The notes: generated by a model not told the origin, from the letters alone. A stretch of 64,000 nucleotides of DNA from Gemmatimonadota bacterium (GCA_009838845.1 VXRD01000044.1:57932-121931), one strand, 5' to 3'. Shown: positions 43,323 through 51,951, counted from the stretch's first letter. Program-made: numbers and translations.

Positions 43323-44107
43323 AGGAGTTTGTCTTTTTCGGACTCTGAGGACACACTCAAGCGTTTTGCTTGCTCGGCTCGGTAGCGATTGATCCATTGG
43401 GCGTTGAGGTCATCAGCCAGACGCCTGTGGCGTGTCTGAATCTCACGCCCGGATGGTAGCTCTAGCTTGAGAAAGTCAAGGATGCCACAGGTCTCACCGA
43501 CGGGATCGGCGGCAAGGTCTTCGTACTGCACAAGGTAAGGCTGAATACCAACCGAAGCAAACCACACCCGCCATGCCGCATTGTGCTCATTGATCATCTG
43601 AACCAACTTGCAGATCTGGTCGAAGTCGAACCTGGGTTCCTGTTCTGGCTGTTCCAATTCCGACTGATCGGTCTTGAACCAGATGTTGGTTTGCTCGGCG
43701 CGGTGCCAGGACACGGCCTGCGCCAGAACATCATCGCGCTGGAGATAGACAAAGCGCGTATGGCCGAACACTCGGTTCAACAGGTCGATATCGCCACCAG
43801 TGATAGTTGGATAGACCGCGCCCAACCTGTCGACCACATAGTCCAAGGTTCCCCACATAATCCTTGCGGCAAACACGCCATTTTGGGTCCTGCCTGCGGC
43901 AAGGGCTGCTCGCACATATTCGGAATATTCAAAGACCTCATCAGACGAGTGGACAATGTTCCATCGGGCGGCCCACATTTGCTCGTCGGGCTGGCGGAAG
44001 TATGATTCAGGACGACCCGCGACTTCCGTGGACGTCAGCAATCCACACAACAAGGTACTGCCTGTGCGTGGGGTGGTGCAGATCAAGTACGAATCCATGT
44101 GTTCCAT
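43319..44107 (-). CDS. Sulfotransferase, Stf0-like
   Basis: A 262-residue protein. LICTTPRTGSTLLCGLL (8-24) is the 5'-phosphosulfate loop that binds PAPS. FVYLQRDDVLAQAVSWHRAEQT is the 3'-phosphate-binding segment, both as in Stf0 (trehalose 2-sulfotransferase) relatives. It transfers sulfate from PAPS to a hydroxyl of a sugar or lipid. It occurs in a genome region rich in sulfatases, but I see no direct link. Confidence 0.88.
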   Translation of the reverse strand: MEHMDSYLICTTPRTGSTLLCGLLTSTEVAGRPESYFRQPDEQMWAARWNIVHSSDEVFEYSEYVRAALAAGRTQNGVFAARIMWGTLDYVVDRLGAVYPTITGGDIDLLNRVFGHTRFVYLQRDDVLAQAVSWHRAEQTNIWFKTDQSELEQPEQEPRFDFDQICKLVQMINEHNAAWRVWFASVGIQPYLVQYEDLAADPVGETCGILDFLKLELPSGREIQTRHRRLADDLNAQWINRYRAEQAKRLSVSSESEKDKLL

Positions 44108-44119
44108 AGACTTGTTTTT

Positions 44120-44203
44120 TTATGTTTTGCTGTTCAAATGGATTTCGAATCCCCACCAATGTTCTGTCTGCTTGTAGTGCGCTCTCTCGAAGGCATTGAC
44201 CAT
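44120..44203 (-). other. 27-codon ORF
   Basis: An ATG-initiated frame of 27 residues with MVNAFERAHYKQTEHWWGFE lies between the methyltransferase gene end and the sulfotransferase start. The aromatic cluster is distinctive, but no family is recognised. It may be a gene fragment. Confidence 0.25.
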
Positions 44204-44240
44204 CGGAAAATTTGTCGCCGCCGTTGATCGAATGCGGGTT

Positions 44241-45047
44241 CTAACCAGCCGGTTTCGTGGCCACGAAAACCATGTCCGTATGCTCAGTGTTCAGAGGCTC
44301 TTCCGAGAAGTTACCCTTCACCTCCACGTCGGCGAATCCCGCCAACTGTAGCATCCAGAGCACCTCATTGCGATGATACCAACGCGTCTGGCCCACATGC
44401 ACCTCTTCCTCGGTAACCTGGTCACCATCGTGGACCTCATACCGACGTTCCTGCATCTGGATCTGTTCAACTGGGTCCTCTCCCGTGTCTCGTAGATATA
44501 CCAATAATCGTCGGCCGTCTGGAAGCGCCTTGTTTGATCGCAATGTCCATTCTCCTGGGTAGGTCTTCGCTTCTTCTTTACTGCCGTAGTAGTTCCGGTT
44601 CCCCGGAGAACAGGCGAATACGAGTTGTCCTTTCGGTTCCAGGTGGGTGAAACAACGTCGCAATGTCTCCAATGCCTCGGCGCGATCCATGACACACTCG
44701 AAGCTCCCACAGGGGATGTAAATGGTACTGTAGCTATGCGGAACGTCGAATGTCTGCATAGATTGCTCATAAAGGACCGGTTTGACTCCGACACGCTCTG
44801 CATCCCGGCGGCACACTGCCAGTTGATCTGCTGATATGTCTATTCCCTCAACGTCAAGTCCATCCTGTAGATAGGCGATCAACAAGCGACCCGCGCCACA
44901 CCCTAATTCGAGCGCTTTGCCTGAATTCTTCACGATTATGGAACGATAGAATTCCTGGTCTCTACGGGGATCGGTAACCGATATTGTGGCCCAATGGACG
45001 GACGCCAGTCCGGTGTACAGATCGCGTTCGTCGTATCGCTGCTGCAT
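44241..45047 (-). CDS. Class I SAM-dependent methyltransferase, family M1
   Basis: A 268-residue protein. Motif I ALELGCGAGRLL is at 45-56, GIDISADQLAVCRRDAERVG is motif II, and the proline in IYIPCGSFECVM marks motif IV. Paralogue of 33362-34168, and parent of the in-frame deletion copy at 36997-37131. Both genes begin MQQ/MKF then DERDLYTGL. Acceptor unknown. Confidence 0.88.
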   Translation of the reverse strand: MQQRYDERDLYTGLASVHWATISVTDPRRDQEFYRSIIVKNSGKALELGCGAGRLLIAYLQDGLDVEGIDISADQLAVCRRDAERVGVKPVLYEQSMQTFDVPHSYSTIYIPCGSFECVMDRAEALETLRRCFTHLEPKGQLVFACSPGNRNYYGSKEEAKTYPGEWTLRSNKALPDGRRLLVYLRDTGEDPVEQIQMQERRYEVHDGDQVTEEEVHVGQTRWYHRNEVLWMLQLAGFADVEVKGNFSEEPLNTEHTDMVFVATKPAG

Positions 45048-45128
45048 TGCGTTGTCCTTGAGAAAGAGGTCAGTCTGGTCCTTATGACGTGGTTGTTTTC
45101 AGAGAATCGAATGTTGGGTGCTCTTTAA

Positions 45129-46031
45129 CTACAGCCTCTTCACGTATGCCGAAGAGACATCACCGATGCGGAATCCAACTCTGGTATAGAGCGAGACCGC
45201 AGCTATGTTGTTTTCGCGGCAGTTCAGAATCACGCGCTTATATCCTTCCTCTTGTGCCTCAGACAGTGCGAGATTGAGCAGATGGTGCCCTATGCCTTGC
45301 CGTCGGTGCTCCTGATCTACCCCAAGCCATCGCAAGTAACAGCAGGAGGCGAGTTCGTCAAGGTTGGCGTAAACTTGACAACTGAACATGCGGCATATTC
45401 CGATTCTGGAATCACCAGAGAACGCCCTCACGAATATGTCGGGCCGTTCTGCATGTGTCGGGACTTTCTCGACATTCACCCGCGCTGCAATTGTAGTTGG
45501 GATCACTCCTCCTATTCGTCGCTCCAAGGTCAGATGGGCATCGTGAGGTGTGTATCCATTCTCACTGAAAAGTTGGCGGACATGGGCGAGCCGATCAGAC
45601 AGGACGCCAACCTTATAGTTGTGAAACGAGTATCCGTGATAGAGCGGAAACGCATCAATGTACCCATAGTCTGTTAGCAAGCCTTCTGCGCTCTCCAGCA
45701 ACAACTGCCCGACCACTGGGAAATCTGGCACAAACGCCAGGCAACGGATGATTCCGCATTCGGTGTCTTCGCCACGTACTTCGGCCGGGCCAGCACAAAT
45801 GTGCGCGAACCCAACAAGCTCGGCATCGACAGACGCAACAAGCAACTTCTGCTCCCTATCTGTTGCCAGTGACTCGCTGTCTTCCAGATTTGGTACAAGG
45901 CCACTTGCGAAGTCTTCGGGAACAACCGAATAGCTGAAGGGGGCCTTTGTCGTTGATTCCGCCCAGACCTTGGAGAGACTACCCGCACGATACAGGGGCC
46001 ACTCTTCAATCGCAGGTGAGTGCTTGTACAT
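45129..46031 (-). CDS. GNAT acetyltransferase (tandem-type)
   Basis: A 300-residue protein. The C-terminal core is clear: LGVDQEHRRQGIGHHLLNLA and NCRENNIAAVSLYTRVGF. The N-terminal half resembles a degenerate GNAT domain (LLVASVDAELVGFAHICAGP). Upstream, GTTAGCCGAACGCG at 46049-46062 (reverse strand) repeats a motif seen next to other genes here. Confidence 0.83.
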   Translation of the reverse strand: MYKHSPAIEEWPLYRAGSLSKVWAESTTKAPFSYSVVPEDFASGLVPNLEDSESLATDREQKLLVASVDAELVGFAHICAGPAEVRGEDTECGIIRCLAFVPDFPVVGQLLLESAEGLLTDYGYIDAFPLYHGYSFHNYKVGVLSDRLAHVRQLFSENGYTPHDAHLTLERRIGGVIPTTIAARVNVEKVPTHAERPDIFVRAFSGDSRIGICRMFSCQVYANLDELASCCYLRWLGVDQEHRRQGIGHHLLNLALSEAQEEGYKRVILNCRENNIAAVSLYTRVGFRIGDVSSAYVKRL

Positions 46032-46136
46032 TCACTGTTCTCTCTGCTGTCGATAGGAACGCGTTCGGCTAACATTTGGCATCTGCGACGGCGAAAGTAG
46101 TTACGAACTATTTCTTTGACATCTTTCAGAGCAATC

Positions 46137-46508
46137 TTAAGCCTGCACATTGGCATAGAAATTGACGATGTTCCCATCCGGGTCACGAAACCAAACAGAT
46201 CGGCGCCCCCACGATTGGGTTGTAGGCGATTTAACAATCTCAACATTCATGGCTTTCAAACGCTCAAATTCCCGGTCGACGTCTTCTACCTCAAACTCGA
46301 TAGTATAGCTACCATATCCAACTCCCTTCAGGCATCCAGGAGCCATCTTCTCCGTGCGTTCTGAGGAGAAGATTGACAAATCTGCACCCTCCGTTGGAAT
46401 GATCTCAAATATATTTCCTTCTTCTGGTTCAAGTTTTAGTATTTCTCTGTAGAAAGCGCATAATCTGTCCACATTCTGCGTTATTATACAAATGCCAGTG
46501 AACCGCAT
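46137..46508 (-). CDS. VOC family protein (glyoxalase/dioxygenase fold)
   Basis: A 123-residue single-domain VOC protein: MRFTGICIITQNVDRLCAFY, later WGRRSVWFRDPDGNIVNFY; the terminal R-D-P-D-G-N-x-V/I is typical. Metal ligands (E, H, E) cannot be fixed with certainty. Function may be glyoxalase, fosfomycin-type resistance or bleomycin binding. Confidence 0.85.
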   Translation of the reverse strand: MRFTGICIITQNVDRLCAFYREILKLEPEEGNIFEIIPTEGADLSIFSSERTEKMAPGCLKGVGYGSYTIEFEVEDVDREFERLKAMNVEIVKSPTTQSWGRRSVWFRDPDGNIVNFYANVQA

Positions 46509-46581
46509 GATGAACCTCCAGAAGTCTCAGTGAAATTCTTTTGGACGGCGCAGGACGCGTCGCCTCCTTCGAGGTGGGAAA

Positions 46582-46633
46582 GTCACGGCTTGCGTATAAG
46601 GTTCTCGCCGTGTGCGCACGGTCGTGTTATGTG
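46582..46633. repeat. Palindromic element P, copy 2
   Basis: CGTATAAGG and TGTTATGTG arms flank CCGTG-TGCG-CACGG. Located just after the stop of the phytanoyl-CoA-dioxygenase-like gene. It shares GCACGGTCGTGTTAT with copy 1. Confidence 0.55.
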
Positions 46634-46636
46634 GTG

Positions 46637-47428
46637 TTACGCATCGCTCTGGCTGATTCCCTTCGCCGTCATGAACCGCGGTCGATCCAGGACGTTGAAG
46701 CTCCTCGAGTGCAGAGCCGACATGTTCGTGACATACGCCTCACCCGGATCTCCTGTCAGTTCCACCACACGCAGAGGATGACCCCAAACGTCGGTGGGTT
46801 TCTCCATGAATCGTTGCCTGCGATCCTCGGAGTCCCTTTTATGAGTTAGATTTCGCAACCAGGTGTGAGAGGCAAAGAACCTTTGCTTTATGTGCTTGAC
46901 CTTCAGGTCAAGCTGATGCGGGGTGAGCTCGTTGTAGAACTTGCACACAACGTGGTGTGAACCCTCAACCAGAACCGTGCCTCCTCCTTCTGGATCGACC
47001 TTACTCAGAAAGCAGAAAATGAAGATGTCGCGGAGCTGGTCAACATTGCGAAGCGGGTTTCCGTGCCAGTGCCAGTCGGTTGCGATGTCCCAACTTTCTC
47101 GCTGCTGGGGGAAGGTGTACAGCACAATGCCGCGATCTTTCGGGGGACGCCACCGTCCCTGACCGAGCAACTGATCTACCACTGCTGCAAATTCTGCCGT
47201 CATGGCTTCTCGAAAGATGCGAGAGTTTCTCACGGATCGGCTGACTCCTCCCGGGTATTTTCGCCAGGTCGCAGGATCATCCCGCAATACGCCCTCTCTC
47301 TCCAGCCGACGCCAGATCGTTGATTCCATCTCTGCGGCGTCTTCGGCCGTAAAGGCGCGCACCTTGACGTAGCCTCGGGTGGAGAGTTGCTCAAGGTCTT
47401 GTTCGTTCAGTGGTCCGTCAGTCGTCAT
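46637..47428 (-). CDS. Phytanoyl-CoA dioxygenase (PhyH) family protein
   Basis: A 263-residue Fe(II)/2-oxoglutarate dioxygenase-like protein. The likely metal-binding segment is TDWHWHGNP, followed by GGGTVLVEGSHHVV, the PhyH G-S-H motif. The C-terminal part ends in LHSRSFNVLDRPRF, the usual 2-oxoglutarate Arg region. PhyH genes are greatly expanded in Poribacteria and relatives. The substrate is unknown. Confidence 0.83.
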   Translation of the reverse strand: MTTDGPLNEQDLEQLSTRGYVKVRAFTAEDAAEMESTIWRRLEREGVLRDDPATWRKYPGGVSRSVRNSRIFREAMTAEFAAVVDQLLGQGRWRPPKDRGIVLYTFPQQRESWDIATDWHWHGNPLRNVDQLRDIFIFCFLSKVDPEGGGTVLVEGSHHVVCKFYNELTPHQLDLKVKHIKQRFFASHTWLRNLTHKRDSEDRRQRFMEKPTDVWGHPLRVVELTGDPGEAYVTNMSALHSRSFNVLDRPRFMTAKGISQSDA

Positions 47429-47482
47429 GGAATTGCCTTTCTATATCGGTGAATAGAATGAATTCGCCACTGATGTCAATCA

Positions 47483-47587
47483 TGGCAGAGGGTGTGGGGA
47501 TCGAACCCATATACGGGATATCCCACAGGATACCCGTAGCCCTCGGTTTGGAAGCCTCGGGGCCAGCACCACTGGCTCTCACCCCCT
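47483..47587 (-). tRNA. tRNA-Sec-like (8/4 type) tRNA, anticodon uncertain
   Basis: 105 bases with encoded CCA. 8-bp acceptor (AGGGGGTG with CACCCTCT, one G-U), discriminator G, D arm GCCAG-TGGTG-CTGGC, anticodon arm CCC-GA-GG / CC-GA-GGG with tandem G-A mismatches around the 8-base loop CTTCCAAA, variable arm of about 10 bp (ACGGGTATCC with a bulged complement), T arm TGGG-TTCGATC-CCCA (4 bp). Acceptor plus T stem is 12 bp, the 8/4 form of allo-tRNAs; bacterial tRNA-Sec is 8/5. UCA is expected for Sec; the loop offers UCC or CCA. It may be a decayed tRNA-Sec. Confidence 0.6.
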
Positions 47588-47706
47588 GCTCAATAATACG
47601 ACGATGTCATAAAATGGAATGTTTCGGATGGGATAGGGGAGACTACACCTTATTGGTCTCGAAGCGCTTGCGTCTAACGATGGGGGTGGTTGATGTGGCA
47701 GGGCTT

Positions 47707-48468
47707 TTATTCAGGCTTACGACAGGAAAAAACGACGATATCATGCTCCGATGGTTCGGTATCCCCGTAAGCTTTCGTCGTCTGTATATCCATAAATCCT
47801 GTATTACGCAGCATTTCTTCAAATTCAACTATGTCATAAAACCGTTCATTATAGTCGAATAGTTCCGTCGTAGTGAGCTCTCCATTCACATACACTTCAT
47901 ATTTGGTCAGGTTGCGAATGACAAGTCCACCGTCTCTTTCAGACCATAATGAAGTAATCCAAACAGTCGAACCATCAAGCCGGTCTTCGATTTCAATTTC
48001 CGTTTCGCCTGATTTTCCAAACTCACCTTCTTCAGGTGGCGTCTTGAGGTCCAGAACAAACCATCCACCGGGCAAGAGATAGTCCCAGAGTTTCTGAAGC
48101 GATTTCTGAGCAGCTTCCCGTTCATAGAGATGACCAAATGAACGGTCCGGGATGAAAATGAATCCATATTGTCGCGACAGGTTGATCTCTTCAATCAACT
48201 GTTGATGCAGCGAGGGATCTAAGCCCTTCTCTGCGCATTTCTTACGACATTCAGCCAGCATATATGGTGAAGCATCTACCCCATCAATATCCGCTCCTGC
48301 TTCCAGAAAGGGGATTAGAAAATATCCTGTTCCACACATCGGTTCAAGGACCGGGCCTGGTCTTCCAGCTTTCTTCCACTTGTTCAGGTAGAACGGAAGC
48401 ATATCGCCGCGTCTTCCTTCCAGGTCGTAGCTTTGAGAGTAGATTCTTCCGTAAAAGGACTGCTTCAA
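47707..48468 (-). CDS. Class I SAM-dependent methyltransferase, family M2 (TTG start)
   Basis: A 253-residue protein. Motif I is PVLEPMCGTGYF (39-50), motif II D66 in GVDASPYML, and the later LLPGGWFVLDLK is motif V. The start is TTG at 48468 with GGAG at 8 bases. It precedes the tRNA-Sec-like gene by about 120 bases, an order kept in copy B at 31047-31500. Three deletion derivatives exist in the window (31297-31482, 54977-55095, 60722-60840). Target unknown. Confidence 0.88.
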   Translation of the reverse strand: MKQSFYGRIYSQSYDLEGRRGDMLPFYLNKWKKAGRPGPVLEPMCGTGYFLIPFLEAGADIDGVDASPYMLAECRKKCAEKGLDPSLHQQLIEEINLSRQYGFIFIPDRSFGHLYEREAAQKSLQKLWDYLLPGGWFVLDLKTPPEEGEFGKSGETEIEIEDRLDGSTVWITSLWSERDGGLVIRNLTKYEVYVNGELTTTELFDYNERFYDIVEFEEMLRNTGFMDIQTTKAYGDTEPSEHDIVVFSCRKPE

Positions 48469-48609
48469 GTTTGGGTCTCCTCAACAAAGCTGTTATTTCA
48501 TATTTCGCCTGAGCCTGAGGTTTATGCAAGTGTACTCTTTTTCCATGAGGAGAGTTCGAATGGTAATCAGTACATAGTTTCTCAACATGGTAGTGCTCCC
48601 GAGAGATAC

Positions 48610-49026
48610 CTATATGATTGTCGGATCAACGCCTGGAGGATACGCTTCGTGTTGAGGTTTGTCATCCGTGATTTCCCACCAGGGTGCTTTGTCCCCAACG
48701 AATATGTGCTGCGAAGGTATAACCTGGGGATCATCATCGAGAAGCCCGCCAGGTATCCCGATCTGAGGGTACCAATCTTGCCTCAGTGGCAGCGGCGATC
48801 CGCACACCCCACAAAATTCGCGCGTGATCCGTTCCGATTGTTTGTATGACGAAATCAACGCCTCTCCTTCGACATACCTGAAGTCATCCTTCTCGCACAA
48901 GGCTTCTGTCCCGAATGCGGAACCATAAGCTTTTCTGCAATCCGAACAGTGGCAGTTCACCATGCCCAGGATCGGGCCATCCACCACGAACTGGATCTTA
49001 CCACACAGACAGCCTCCTTTGATCAT
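48610..49026 (-). CDS. GFA family protein (glutathione-dependent formaldehyde-activating fold)
   Basis: A 138-residue protein with the zinc-binding cysteines of the GFA fold: GGCLCGKI (C6-x-C8), NCHCSDCRK and FCGVCGS. Many GFA/CENP-V relatives have no proven activity. It starts MIKGGCLCGKIQFVVDGPIL. Same direction as its neighbours. Confidence 0.88.
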   Translation of the reverse strand: MIKGGCLCGKIQFVVDGPILGMVNCHCSDCRKAYGSAFGTEALCEKDDFRYVEGEALISSYKQSERITREFCGVCGSPLPLRQDWYPQIGIPGGLLDDDPQVIPSQHIFVGDKAPWWEITDDKPQHEAYPPGVDPTII

Positions 49027-49162
49027 GTCTGGCTCCTATCATATTGTCGGTTAGATGCGTATTGCGTTGTCCGCGATATGCTGTTGGGATGGGGTTCAAG
49101 GGATATGCCAATGCCTTACCGTGCTGTTAGCCGCTGGCACCAGTTGATCTCCCCAATCATTT

Positions 49163-50299
49163 CTATGGCGTGTCGATCCACCAGTGATACACGTTCGTCA
49201 AGTGCTGTTCATACGCATGCGACGCCTGTAGCAGCAGCCGATTCCGCTTGTGTGGATTTAGCGATCCGACCACGATGCTGTTCGAATATGCTGCGATTCC
49301 CTCTTCGCGCATCCTCAAGTAGATGCCGTCATCCCAAGCAAGGCCATCTCGTGAAGCATACAGAACAAAGTGACCTTTTTCCTCTTTCTTACCCTGCAAG
49401 AATGCACTGCGTCCGTGCATGAAATAACTGCCGTTTAGCACGGCCATCTGAGGATTTCGGATTCTCTTCTGGAAGTGCGCGATCTTCGGGTCGGACCAGG
49501 TGTGGCCGCAGTCGTCGCTAACCACATAGTCCATCGTGTGCTCAGCCTTGCTGTTGTATATGTACACAATGATGCTTCCGTTATCGCGTATCCCCATGGT
49601 TCCGTACGATTTCCCGATGGTGTCGAAGGGAAGCTCGCTGCGCTTCACGAACGTCCGGCCACCGTCTCGGCTCACGTGCAACTCGTACACATGCTCGGGC
49701 TTGTTGCCCAGGAAATTGATCTCGTTGTCGTTCTTGAAGTGCAACACGAGTATCTCTCCGTTGTAATACCGTGCATCGTAGAGCCTGCCCCGACTGTCGC
49801 ACAGTGCAGACGGCTCACGCCATGTGTGCCCTCCATCCGGACTGCTGATGTATGTCGGCACCTGAAATTGCCTCCAAATGACATTGGTCGTGATATCACA
49901 CACAAGGAAAAAGAGGACGATTTCACCCTTGTCCGTCCGAACTGCCTTCTCGGCGAAAGCGGATAGTTTCTTGCTGGTCTTCCCACTCTGCCCGGTGTCG
50001 AACAAGTTTTTCGAATAGGCAACCACGTTCCGGTCGCTCCATGTCTCGCCGCTGTCTTCCGAGCGCTTGTATTCCATCCAGCCCCTGGCCGAGTGGCCCT
50101 TGTCAAGCTTCTTCGGGTTGTGGCGTTCGGCGGAGCAGTTCGGATAGAAGGCGAGGATCTTCCCGTCTTCATACTCCACCAGTGCATGCCCAAGATTTCC
50201 ACCTCTTCTTGCCGGGGAGTGATCGACGAAGAGAATCCCATCGTTCGGTGGGTTTTTGGGGGTGACTTCGTAATCTGCTTTGTTTGGATGTGCGTCCAT
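49163..50299 (-). CDS. Sialidase-like exo-glycosidase (BNR/Asp-box beta-propeller)
   Basis: A 378-residue protein with four Asp-box repeats: SEDSGETWSD, SPDGGHTWRE, SRDGGRTFVK and SDDCGHTWSD. The set marks a six-bladed sialidase fold. HSPARRGGNLGHALVEYEDG near the N-terminus may supply the Arg of the triad. No signal peptide. GGAAG stands before the start. It is 20 bases downstream of the sulfatase-like gene, so the two likely form an operon acting on one glycan. Confidence 0.85.
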   Translation of the reverse strand: MDAHPNKADYEVTPKNPPNDGILFVDHSPARRGGNLGHALVEYEDGKILAFYPNCSAERHNPKKLDKGHSARGWMEYKRSEDSGETWSDRNVVAYSKNLFDTGQSGKTSKKLSAFAEKAVRTDKGEIVLFFLVCDITTNVIWRQFQVPTYISSPDGGHTWREPSALCDSRGRLYDARYYNGEILVLHFKNDNEINFLGNKPEHVYELHVSRDGGRTFVKRSELPFDTIGKSYGTMGIRDNGSIIVYIYNSKAEHTMDYVVSDDCGHTWSDPKIAHFQKRIRNPQMAVLNGSYFMHGRSAFLQGKKEEKGHFVLYASRDGLAWDDGIYLRMREEGIAAYSNSIVVGSLNPHKRNRLLLQASHAYEQHLTNVYHWWIDTP

Positions 50300-50319
50300 A
50301 AGTGTCTTCCTGGATGAAT

Positions 50320-51768
50320 TTAAGTGCCTTTGTAGATATTGGAGGAGTACATTTCAAAGCCTTCAGGGCCGGGGTAGCCGTCGAAGAGGTTGCATTCGGG
50401 TACATTGCCGGGTGCGCCATTTTTGAGCCAGTCGATGAAGATGGGGTCGGCATTGCGGTGTTCGAGTTCGGCGAGGCCCGATGCGTGAAGGTCTTGAACG
50501 CGGTCGGGATTTTCAGGAGCGATATTGTCCAGAGAGCCGTAGGGGGTGAGGATGCTGTCTTCGGGGTTGGGGTGCCACTCGAGATAGCCTTCTTGATCGA
50601 AGACGGTAAAGTATCCGCGTTGAAGATGTCGCATCGCTTTGCCGCGCGCCACGCCTGATAGGGCGATTTCGCGGTTGCCCAGGCTGTTTTCACGCGCAGT
50701 TTTGAGGATGTCATAACTTTCGATATTGTCGGGGATAGGTGCACCTGATAGGTTAGCGATGGTGGCGAAGAAATCTTGTGGTTGAAAGATGGCAGAACTG
50801 CGACCTGTGTCGCCTTCGGGGGTTTTGATGAAAAGTGGGATGTGGATTTCTTGTTCGCGAACAGGTGCGCCTTTGCCGAATCTGCCGCGTTCACCGACGT
50901 TGGTGCCGTGATCGCCTGCGACGAGGATGGCGGTGTTTTTATCCAGGCCTGTGGCTTCAAAGGCTTCGAGGAAGCGGCCAAAGCAGTGGTCCATCCAGGT
51001 GACTTTGGCTGCATAACTGGCTTTGATGCGGGCTTTGGCTTCATCGGGTAAGTTGGGACTGCTGCGGGCTTGCGTTCCTCCTTTAAATATGCGAGGATCG
51101 AGCCGACCGTCATAGCCGGGCGTTTTATCGTATTTGAACATGAATTCGGGGGGTACATCCCAGGGTTCGTGAGGGTCGAAGCAGTCGGTCCAGAGGAAGA
51201 AATTTTCCCGGTTTTTATTGTCGCGGAGAAACTCTGCGGCGGTGTTGAAGAGTCTGGCGCAGTTCCAGTCGTCTAAGTTGTCGCGGCCTCTGTTGGTGCG
51301 GGCATATTGAATGGTTGGTGTTGGGAGTTCGTCTTCAAGGATGTCAAAGAGCGGGTCTTTTGCCCAGTTGCTGGGCCATTTGGCTTCGTCATTTATCCAG
51401 GCGCGGTCAACTTCGGCACCGCGAATGAAGGTCCAGGTGTGAAAGGGATAGTCGAAGGCGTGGCCCCCGTTGACGAGGTGGGGGGTGTCGTGCAGGAGTT
51501 GCGTTGCGTAGCCTGCTTGGCCGAGGACATACGGCAGTGCGTTGGTGTTGAAGGGCAGTGGTTTCCAGGCGTGAAAGGGGCTACCGTATTTGCCGGTCAT
51601 GACGTCGGTGCGATAGGGGATAGTGGGGAAGCTCGCTGCGAAGGCACGGTCAAAACACCAGGATTGTGAGGCTAAGCGGTCGAGGTTGGGGGTTTCGATC
51701 CAGTCATTGCCGTTGGCACCGATATAGTCGTAGCGCATGGTGTCGATGATTAAGAGAATGATGTTCAT
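50320..51768 (-). CDS. Sulfatase-like hydrolase with Thr at the nucleophile position
   Basis: A 482-residue protein from the ATG at 51768 (GGAGA upstream). The open frame to 51858 includes a fragment of another gene and is rejected. The fold is sulfatase/alkaline phosphatase: LLIIDTMRYDYIG, TPNLDRLA and ILVAGDHGTN. Instead of C/S-x-P-x-R, the signature is T49-I-P-Y-R53 in SFPTIPYRTDVMTG. Formylglycine cannot form, so it may be a phospho- or phosphonate hydrolase using Thr, or be inactive as a sulfatase. Coupled to the sialidase-like gene. Confidence 0.85.
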   Translation of the reverse strand: MNIILLIIDTMRYDYIGANGNDWIETPNLDRLASQSWCFDRAFAASFPTIPYRTDVMTGKYGSPFHAWKPLPFNTNALPYVLGQAGYATQLLHDTPHLVNGGHAFDYPFHTWTFIRGAEVDRAWINDEAKWPSNWAKDPLFDILEDELPTPTIQYARTNRGRDNLDDWNCARLFNTAAEFLRDNKNRENFFLWTDCFDPHEPWDVPPEFMFKYDKTPGYDGRLDPRIFKGGTQARSSPNLPDEAKARIKASYAAKVTWMDHCFGRFLEAFEATGLDKNTAILVAGDHGTNVGERGRFGKGAPVREQEIHIPLFIKTPEGDTGRSSAIFQPQDFFATIANLSGAPIPDNIESYDILKTARENSLGNREIALSGVARGKAMRHLQRGYFTVFDQEGYLEWHPNPEDSILTPYGSLDNIAPENPDRVQDLHASGLAELEHRNADPIFIDWLKNGAPGNVPECNLFDGYPGPEGFEMYSSNIYKGT

Positions 51769-51814
51769 TGCAAATCTCCGAAGACGAATGGACGGATTAA
51801 AACTATTGAGGTCG

Positions 51815-51875
51815 AAATAAGCTATAGACCCATTTGTCCCGACACAATAGGAATACATACCGATCGGGCTGCCAT
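51815..51875 (-). pseudogene. GNAT C-terminal fragment
   Basis: About 60 bases match the 3' end of the GNAT gene at 58115-58669, including CATTTGTCCCGA and the last codons of the frame. It sits directly in the leader of the sulfatase-like gene. Rest of gene absent. Confidence 0.65.
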
Positions 51876-51951
51876 TTCTTCATTGCTTTCTCTCGCGGAT
51901 TTGTTCATATAAACAAGCCGTTATTATCTTTTTAAAACAGGAGGTTATCGG

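Noticed and set aside
51768..51858. Thirty-codon N-terminal extension of the sulfatase-like protein
   Set aside because: Those codons are the fragment of a GNAT 3' end; the ATG at 51768 has a ribosome site and begins the conserved strand.
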